Shown: positions 56,173-64,000 of the stretch, in pieces | How the letters are laid out: each line of letters starts with the position of its first letter | How positions within the stretch are numbered: position 1 is the stretch's first letter | Assembly (NCBI GenBank): GCA_005765155.1 | Contig: VCCP01000001.1 | Location: 4,650,001-4,714,000 of the forward strand | Reading direction: 5' to 3' | Source of the DNA: Zelopaecilomyces penicillatus | Taxonomy: Eukaryota; Ascomycota; Sordariomycetes; Hypocreales; Pseudodiploosporaceae | Length of the DNA: 64,000 nt | Notes under the pieces: model-generated | The model's database searches: none | What the model was told of the DNA's origin: nothing | Seen by the model: the letters and a program-made list of their open reading frames with translations, nothing else | Made by a program: the position numbers and the translations under genes

Positions 56173-56928
56173 CTACTTCCTCTCACCGTCGCTTTGAATC
56201 GTCTGGAGGACATTCGCAAGGGCATCCTGCTTGACCTCTTCGATGCTTCGGCTAACGTCAACGCTAATGACATCTATCTCGTCGGGGGAGGGTTGCTCAA
56301 GAATATCAAACTGGCTCTGAACCATATCGGCGCCCATATAATGACCCTGTCGCCTTCTGACGCGTTCAAGCAGAACTTCTTCAGATGCGTCGAGATAGAT
56401 AAAATGAATGAGCAAATGCTGGTGGTAATATGCGGCAACTCGAATAACATCTCTGTATTTGCGCTTGAGGGCTGAGCAAGTCAGGACAACGCCTGAGGCT
56501 CCCGCACCAATTTGTCGCGTGGACTCCTCACGAAGGGCTGTAAGCCAGTCCCAGCGATCTGCATCAGTCAAAGGAATGCCGTTTTGCATTTTCTCAACAT
56601 TGGCATCGCTATGGAACTGTAGCACATATTGTCAGTCTCACACTCCGGCGTGTGGCCTAGGTAGTGTTTTACATACCGAATCCCCTTCAATGTATGGCAT
56701 CTCGAGCGCCCCGGCTAGGTATTCAGCCACCGTGGTCTTGCCACAACCGGCTGGACCTGTAACCAGCCAGATGTGATTATATGTGTGCATATGATTTTTC
56801 TCCGTCGATGTATTCACTGTCAAATTCGTGTTGCTTGCCACTGCGGCTTTTGGCACCCCCGATGGCAGAGTGACGGACGCAGTTGAGTCCTGGCCTTTGA
56901 CTGGGCCGACAGAATCGTATGAAAGCAT
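56173..56928 (-). CDS. Gluconokinase
   Basis: Phosphorylates D-gluconate to 6-phosphogluconate, feeding the pentose phosphate pathway. Two exons (56928-56677, 56616-56173) encode 231 residues. The ATP-binding P-loop is GPAGCGKTT, followed by VAEYLAGALEMPYIEGDS joined across the intron to FHSDANVEKMQNGIPLTDADRWDWL, the hallmark of the GntK family. Later conserved parts are LTCSALKRKYRDVIR and FIYLDASEEVLLERVRRRQGHYM. The start is set to the ATG at 56928; the frame is open further upstream but only with a GTG. The 45-residue lead before the P-loop (MLSYDSVGP...) is polar and may be a fungal extension. Confidence 0.92.
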
Positions 56929-59900
56929 TGTATGTGAGATAGTGTGGATAGGATTTGGCGCAGCTGTAGTCTCGGCTCTTCTAATGAGAGTAAGCACTTT
57001 GTGGCAAGTCGCGCAAAGCCTTTGAATATTATCGATGAGTGTTGGGTGTTGCGACGTCAGAGAAATTAGTAGTATCGTTGGCGACCCAGTGTAACTCCTG
57101 ACAACAAGATCTAGAAAGACGAAGGAGAGGTATACTAGGCGCTGTCTAAATAATCGGCAACAAGTGACTGGCGGTGCTTTTCGGGATGTGTATGGAGGAC
57201 GAGAAGAGGGACAAAGTGATTTTGCGGCAGCAAGAACTGGTGAGGGAAGTAGGGTAACACTTTATAATACCAGGTGACTTCAGGTAAATACGTGGACGAC
57301 TCCCTCGCTCGTTACTGTATGTAATAATACTTGGTAAGGTACTTGGGTAGAAAGCTAAGTTAAGGAGCACCTACCTACGTACCCAATACTGGGGGAAGAA
57401 AAACCTTGCCCAGGGGAGGGGGGCTTTAGCCAATACCGGGGCGCCGGTTTTCGTTTTGCGTCTGGGTTGAGCCTGGGAGTGACCCTAGTACATATATGCC
57501 GGGGCTACACAGCATGTAATCCGTACCCAGTACGACTGGCAGGAGAGTATTTGTACCGCACTACCCGCAATTAGTACGTATGGAAGAATTCGCAGGCGTG
57601 GGGCAAATCGGACTTTTACTCCTGGCTCTGAAATTGCCAAGTAGCCTGGGCAGGTTAGCACAGAAGGACCAAGCTTGCAAGCCTGTATATTACGGACAGC
57701 CCTGACGAGGTTCCCTTGCTTTTTTCCTCTCTCATCGTTTTACCAGGCTCTCTTGGCTGATTGGCTGGCCATCAGCAAGCCATGCCCAAAAGATGGGTTG
57801 TCACGGCGCTAAGCGGGATGACGTTGATACTGAGCGAGGTATAGTCAGAGCAGCGTCATGACTGGATCGGGCACTCATGGGCGGAGGATGCCCCTTTCGC
57901 TGGAAGTGGAAACTGTGAGAGGGTTCCAGGAGTGGGGGGCAGAAAGAATTAGAACGGAGGAGAGCCCCCAAGTACGGAATCAAAGTTGTCCGAACTTGTA
58001 CCTGGTGCTAATATGACAAAACCAAACCATCTCGGGAAAGGAGGCCGAGTGCTCGTATCTGGGAATATCAGTACAGCACAGCACAGTGTAGGTATACACA
58101 CGGATAGACATCTTTGAAGTCTGGCAACGCAACAATATCATACCATCCGCCCACAGAGGAAGGAAGCAGCTGTTACACCTATAACATGCAAGACAATGTA
58201 TCTAAATGTGCAATGTTTGATTTGCACAAAAGCACAAATTGCTATAGTTGTTGCCATGACCAAGTGAAGTACCAGGGCTACCCTTAGGATTGCATTGCCA
58301 CTGTAAGCGGCCGCATTCATACAGGCTTGCGGAAAGCCCATCCGGTGCATGCGAGGCGGAGTAGGGCGGAGGAGGCGGTTTCGTTGTGGTGTGCTGAGAG
58401 TCTCAGACTTGATTGCAGGTAGTGGATCGTAATACTGGTCGGTCACGATACGTTGGGGGAATCAGAGGCCTTGTCTTGAGTCCTGCTTGCTGCAAGTTAT
58501 GCCACCTGCAATATCCTCGCGCGGGTACTTGCAGCTTCATTACGTACGTACATGCATACAGGTATGAATCGTACACATAACGCCGATGCTATGTGTAAAA
58601 GTGCTTTACAATAACCATTGTTGACGACAGTATCCGGAATGGCTTGAAGATCCTGAGTACTGAGCACCTAGTGGTTGAAGTTCACCTACATTGCATCTTC
58701 TCGCACCGTACTAGACTGCTGACCTTGTCTTCATCCCAACGAACGTTGGGGTTCCAGAGTGCCGGGACCAACAAATCGAAACGGTCGGATCGGTTAGGGT
58801 GCCAGAATGTGCGCCAGGTAATTATTGGTTACGATCTACTGTGTGACGAGACAGGCTTGAGTGAACAACCAGTGCAGTCTGAGACATAAAGAAGTTGGTT
58901 TGCATCGATAATTTATCAGTACCAGCACCCGGTGTAGCCGAACCATCAGTACGTCTGTCCGTATGTATGAGGTACAAACGCAAGGAGAAATGGACTGCAG
59001 GGAACAGAATACAGTTAAACAAACTATAGAAACAAGCCGCAGGCCAATTTTGTTTTTCAGCCAGCATGTGTACCACTGGTTTCCCTACCGTTAGGTTTGA
59101 GAGCATAAAGTACGAATCCAGCCTGACCGCGAACAGCTGAGAACGTGGGGGTTTCTTGGTATGCATGTCCAGTGGCGGAGCTTCCGCATTGTCGCAAGTC
59201 AGAAACAGAGGCATTTTTCTCGTACCCAGGAATCAAGAAGGTACATGGAAAAGGCACGCATGTACCGTTGCATGTAGGTAGTTTATAGGTGCAGTTGTTG
59301 ATGATACTGTAGCAATGCGACTCACCTTGAAGACCATTGAGATCTTTCTGCGGGCTTTGTCGTTGTGAGACTCACATTCTCCTCAATTCGGCGAAAGCGT
59401 TGGTCGACAAGCTTTTGCGGCTGAGGATGGCTTATGCCGGACAAATTGAACCCGCCAGTAGGGAGGGTCAGTTAATTGAGATGGGATTTCATTGGAGCAA
59501 TAGAACACGATCAAGGGTCAATGTCCATATGTGTTTGAAAATAGGATGTCAAGGCTGAGAAAAAAACGCTAGCATTCTTCGGAACATTGATAGAGAGCCT
59601 GTCCGCTAGACAGAATCACTGCATAATTCCAGTTTAAATTTTGATGATCCAGGTTTCCTGACGCCGAGATTCGTGCTGGGCACTCGTTGGTTGGAGTGAT
59701 GCGCCAAGTGCCCCCAGCCGAATGGCACGTTATGCTTTGTTGTCGTGTATCGATCAATAATTCAATTGCCAGGCCGATTGTCACCACAAAACGAGACCTC
59801 ATCCTGCACCATGATCCACAGATCCGATCAATCTGTCATATGATGGATCAGCAAACCACGAATGAGCAAAGACTAGAAGGGGAACTGCAAGATAGTCGCT

Positions 59901-61191
59901 TCTTCCCATGGAGAGTTATGTGCCTTAGTAACGTAACCTGCTATGACATGTATTGTTGAAGTTTGGCGCGGAATGAGGGGATTCGTGTTATCGATGGTAC
60001 TCCACATAGCTTGCATCGTTTGCTGGCTGAATGCTTTGCAACACTGGCCATATTAAAAAAAGCAAGACGCCTCAGTGTTGGCAGGGCTTGACAAACTTGA
60101 TAGGGGATTCCTGTCAATCATGGAGAGCATTTGCTGGTGACTGCAGCTCTGGAGCTGCCTTTAGGTATTAAAAAATAGGTCTACACCCAGACTAATTGTA
60201 AAAGGCTTGGTTAGAAGCAGCGCATTGTTGATTGTGAAAATATTTTTAGCATAGGGTCGTCTGCTTGGGTCTTCCCATATGGCGTTCCCCGGACTGAAAC
60301 ACAGACAGAATAGTACCTGTGTTCCAACTGTGATGTTGAAGCAAAGCTGGTTTCTGATAGTCTAGAGACGATATAGTAAATTGAGCAACACCTTCAAATG
60401 ACTAATAAATTCAGAGAGAAAGAGCAAACCGTCTCCTCTCGGCCTTTGCCGCCCACCAACCCGACGTTTCACCAGACAGCCTTGCACCTGCTTCAAGATC
60501 ACATCGATACTGCCCCAGGTGCCCCTCATCCACTTGCAACCCCGCCTGTGGCGCAGGCTGCACCCCTGGCTCCGCAAAAAGTTCGGCTTAAGATCTGGGC
60601 GAGTAGGGAAGATAAAACGTCCCCTTCAGGTACACGGGTGCAGTGCAATGTACAAAGGCGCACTTGCGATAGCCGCGCGGGCTGGCTTGGCACAATCATC
60701 GATGTTTCCTCAATTGCATGCCTTTGAAGTATAGTGCCTTGACCTTCAATGTCCGACTTCTCTGGGGTCAATTGACGCGCTGTTTTTTTTTTTTTTTTTT
60801 TTTGACTCTCACCTTGTTGAAATTTTTTCAAATGTATGAGAGAATTACTCCTCAACTATTGGGGTTTTTACCTGCGGGTACGGACTCCTCTGTTACAAGA
60901 GTTCCTCCGAATAGTTAGCCATAATAGGCATGTACTTTACCCACTTCTGCGCCGGAGAGTGCTTGTGCGTGCCAGCAGCCGCCCGCTAAAGCTACCCGTC
61001 ACCCGCCTGGCGCGTTTTCCCCTGCCCCGTCTGTGGCAATATGTGGCTTCGACACGTTTTTTGGCAGTCGGCGTGAGCTGCAGCTTGGAGACTGCGTGCC
61101 GTCAGAAAGCGTCCCGCACCATAGCAGAGCCTTCTCCTACCTTGTAGTATTAACTGGCTGCTTAAGCTCCAGCCACTGCTTCCCCTCCATA
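56929..61191. other. Large gene-poor stretch upstream of DPP3
   Basis: A 4.3-kb region between divergent starts. It is rich in TACCTACC, GTAC and TACGTA words (for example 57360-57385 and 58540-58560). A 21-nt T-run is at 60783-60803. Many short frames exist, but those with length lack ATG starts or families. No tRNA or transposon ends are recognised. Confidence 0.5.
60783..60803. repeat. Poly-T tract
   Basis: Twenty-one consecutive T on the plus strand. It may be a relic poly-A tail of a reverse-transcribed insert on the other strand, a nucleosome-excluding promoter element for DPP3, or slippage. No target-site duplication was spotted. Confidence 0.9.
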
Positions 61192-63912
61192 ATGTCTCCC
61201 CTCTCGTTGCCCCTCATTCTTCGGAGATCCCCATTGCTGAGAGTTGCCTCCTTCAAGTCTCCTATTCCTGTTCCCAAACGTCTTCCTCCCGTTCATTTCA
61301 CAAAACTCTTCACCCCAAGGCTATACTCATCACACGCCAATATGAAGCCCGAGGAGCTTAAGCACTATCTGGCGGACCAGCCTCCAACGGTCGTCCGCCT
61401 CGAGATTGAGAAGCACTTCGAGCCTTTGAGTGATCAGCAAAAGAGATATGCCCACTTTGTTAGCAAGTAAGTTATGCTGCCTGTCTCGAGCCCCTTTGCC
61501 GGATTCAAGATAGGCAGGCAATATGACGAGAACAATACTAATCTCATAATGTCTAGGGCTTCTTTTGCTGGAACCAGAATTGTTCTGCGACAGCTTTCTC
61601 CCGAGTCCGAGTCCATATATGACCTGATTATTGCGCTCCATAAGTCTTGCGCCGGTGATTGGAACTCTCTTGGCAAAAAAGCTGGTGTTGATGAATCCGA
61701 GCTTACTTCCTTCCTTGAGTATGCTGCTATGTTCCTTGGCAACTCGGGTAACTACAAGAGTTTTGGAGACTCCAAGTTCATTCCTCGCTGCAGCGATAAG
61801 ACTGTTGCTGCCTTGGCTGCCACCTCCCCGGAGGCCACCAAACCCTACGAGGCCACTAATGGTGCCATCTTCAGCCATGACGATGCCGCCGCTATGCACT
61901 TAGGATTTCCAGACCAAGGCCACATGACTACATATTATCCTGACTCCAAGAACATTACCAAGGATGAGATTGAGGCGGTCTCTGCTTGGATGGAAAAGAA
62001 GGGTCTTCTCCCTGAGAACACAAGGTTGCGCAAGAACTCGGATGGTACATTCGAGATCCTGATTGCATCAGCGATCACTAGTATTCCTGCTGAGGGTGGT
62101 GAGATTGGCAAGGAGACCCAGTTCACCGTGGAGGATGGTCTGCTGAAGGATACGACTATTAAGCTTACCTTTGGAGACTACGCTAATGAGATGAAGAGCA
62201 TTACTGGCTACATTAACCAGGCTGCTGCTAATGCTGATAACGAGAATCAGAAGAATATGCATCTTGCTTACAGCAAGTCATTTGAGACTGGTTCCTTGGA
62301 GGCATTCAAGGACAGTCAACGTCACTGGATCAAGGACAAAGGTCCCGTGGTTGAATGTAACATTGGTTTTATTGAAACCTACAGAGACCCTGCGGGCGTT
62401 CGTGGCGAGTGGGAGGGTTTCGCATCAAGTTCGTTTTCCTATCTGTCCATATGCGCTATCGTTCGTACTAACTACTTTCTCAGTGGTCAACTGTAAGCTT
62501 TGAAGTTCATTGTGGCTTTCACCCCTTGTTGACTCCCAGCTTTAACTAGTGGAACGTACTCGCGCCTTTGGAGAACTTGTGACTGCTGCCCCGTCGCTTA
62601 TCCCTCTGCTGCCTTGGAGCGAGGATTTTGAGAAGGACAAGTTCCTTTCTCCTGATTTCACATCCTTAGAAGTCCTCACATTTGGAGGTATGTATCTCAT
62701 AGAAAACGGCGGCCCTGTCATTGGACTAACAAGATTACCAGGCTCCGGAATCCCAGCTGGCATCAACATGTAAGATAATACACAACGGCGATGCTATATC
62801 AACTGAAGCCTGAAATACCTTGACTAACTGGGCTGCTAGTCCCAATTATGATGATATTCGACAAACAGAAGGATTTAAAAACGTCTCTCTTGGTAATGTG
62901 CTTAGCGCCAAAGCTCCTAATGAGAAGATTCCCTTTATTCGTGACGAAGATCTTGCGGTTTTCCAGAAGCACCGCGACTCTGCTTTTGAAGTTCAGGTAG
63001 GACTTCATGAGCTTACTGGTAAGTCCTACCTATAATTATGCGAGCTCAATCTATTTGAAATACTACGACTAATCTTCACAAAGGTCACGGGTGTGGCAAG
63101 CTTCTGCAAGAAACATCTCCCGGAACTTACAACTTCAACAAGGATAACCCTCCTGTTAGCCCTGTCACAAAGAAGCCCATTAGCACCTGGTACAAGCCTG
63201 GTCAAACGTGGGGCTCCGTCTTTGGAAGCATTGCCGCTTCATACGAGGAATGCCGTGCGGAGCTGGTAGCTATGCATCTTAGTTGCGAATTTCCTGTACT
63301 CAAGATCTTTGGATTTGGAGACGGGACACTTGATATGGACAATGAAGCCGGCGAGGTTCTTTACGCTTCGTATTTGTCAATGGCTCGGGCTGGTCTTGCC
63401 GCCTTGGAGATGTGGGATCCCAAGAGCCAAAAATGGGGTCAGGCACATAGTCAGGCTCGTTTCTCTATCCTCAAGTGTTTCCTTGAGGCTGGGGATGACT
63501 TTTGCAAACTTGACTACACTAAGGATGATCTTTCTGATCTCACAATCAAGCTTGACCGCTCCAAGATTCTCACTGCTGGTCGCGAAGGTAAGTTTATGTG
63601 TGAGCTCTGGTACATGGATGCCGATAAACTGACAATCTTTCAGCTGTTGGACAATATCTGCAGAAGCTTCACATCTACAAGTCTACTGCGGATGTTGAGG
63701 CTGGCAACAGCTTCTACACGGACATGACCACAGTTGGCCTTGACTTCTGGGGAACCAAGGTACGAGACATTGTTCTCGCCAATAAGCAACCCCGGAAAGT
63801 ATTCATCCAAGCCAACACGTACTTGGATGAGGCATCAGGCCAAGTTTCCATTAAGCACTACGAAGCCACTAACGCAGGCATGATTGAGAGCTGGGCAGAC
63901 AGAAAATTGTAA
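61192..63912 (+). CDS. DPP3: Dipeptidyl peptidase III, zinc metallopeptidase
   Basis: DPP III removes dipeptides from the N-terminus of short peptides. Eight exons were rebuilt: 61192-61466, 61557-62428, 62484-62492, 62550-62687, 62742-62769, 62840-63018, 63084-63587 and 63644-63912, for 757 residues. The third exon is 9 nt. The zinc site HELTGH is at about 497-502 (447 from the second ATG), split by an intron after the G of Gly; the third ligand lies in EECRAE. Other hallmarks include GFASMVNLERTRAF, SGIPAGINIPNYDDIRQTEGFKNVSLGN and YEATNAGMIESW. A second ATG at 61342 (MKPEELKHY) gives 707 residues, the usual cytosolic size. The first 50 residues look like a mitochondrial presequence, so two protein forms are possible. 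Confidence 0.93.
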
Positions 63913-64000
63913 AATAAATCTGAATAAATCTGTGATATTCAGTGGCCGTAGACAGCCTCCTCAGATCTGTAGAATATTCTTGAATCATATGGAGACAAAA

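Noticed and set aside
56929..56997. Longer N-terminus for gluconokinase
   Set aside because: The upstream extension would need a GTG start; the ATG at 56928 has a good context.
58138..58446. 102-codon minus frame with two hydrophobic segments
   Set aside because: It begins with GTG, has no in-frame ATG at a sensible place, and no known family; hydrophobic runs alone are weak evidence.

Overview
The window is nuclear DNA of a filamentous ascomycete. The genes carry many short GT-AG introns (mostly about 50-120 nt) with CTAAC/CTGAC-like branch sites. The families include several typical of fungi: SHR3, TPC1, an ARG-13/ORT1 carrier, a PalF/RIM8 arrestin, a ZafA/Zap1 zinc regulator and a DUF3712 membrane protein. 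The protein sequences look like Sordariomycetes, probably Hypocreales; that placement is my impression from memory, not a search result. No phage, bacterial operon, CRISPR array, rRNA, tRNA or intact transposon was recognised.

Layout, left to right. 1-6.9 kb: the end of a putative transcription factor (+), an acidic unknown protein (-), the mitochondrial thiamine pyrophosphate carrier TPC1 (+) and a nucleoside hydrolase (-). 8.2-16.3 kb: the RED/IK-like splicing protein (-), divergent from the translesion polymerase REV1 (+), then a small WSC-domain cell-surface protein (-) divergent from the ER chaperone SHR3 (+). 17.8-22.8 kb: a mitochondrial ornithine-type carrier (+), a TspO protein (-) and the replication licensing factor CDC6 (+), which has a tight cluster of MluI cell-cycle boxes upstream. 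24-30.6 kb: a PalF/RIM8-like arrestin (+), the Fe-S co-chaperone JAC1 (-) and a cytochrome-b2-type FMN dehydrogenase (+). 30.6-36.4 kb is a gene-poor stretch with one possible relic.

36.4-44.5 kb: a DUF3712 membrane protein (+), the SAP30BP/HCNGP splicing protein (-) divergent from the DEAD-box helicase PRP5 (+), and a small putatively N-myristoylated protein (-). 46.3-54.9 kb: a ZafA/Zap1-like zinc-responsive regulator (+), ribosomal protein L35 (-), the Golgi SNARE GOS1 (+), and ATP10 (-) divergent from the branched-chain 2-oxoacid dehydrogenase E2 (+). 56-64 kb: gluconokinase (-), a second gene-poor stretch, and dipeptidyl peptidase III (+), whose exon set includes a 9-nt microexon.

This is mostly core housekeeping sequence. 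I see no secondary-metabolite cluster or defence system. Two themes recur. At least seven genes serve mitochondria (TPC1, the ARG-13-type carrier, JAC1, ATP10, BCKDH-E2, probably TspO, and possibly DPP3 through an alternative start). Three encode spliceosome-associated proteins (RED, SAP30BP, PRP5). Neighbouring genes switch strand in 20 of 24 adjacent pairs. Coding coordinates were rebuilt by hand from reading frames and splice signals; every exon set given is in frame end to end, but none is supported by transcript data.
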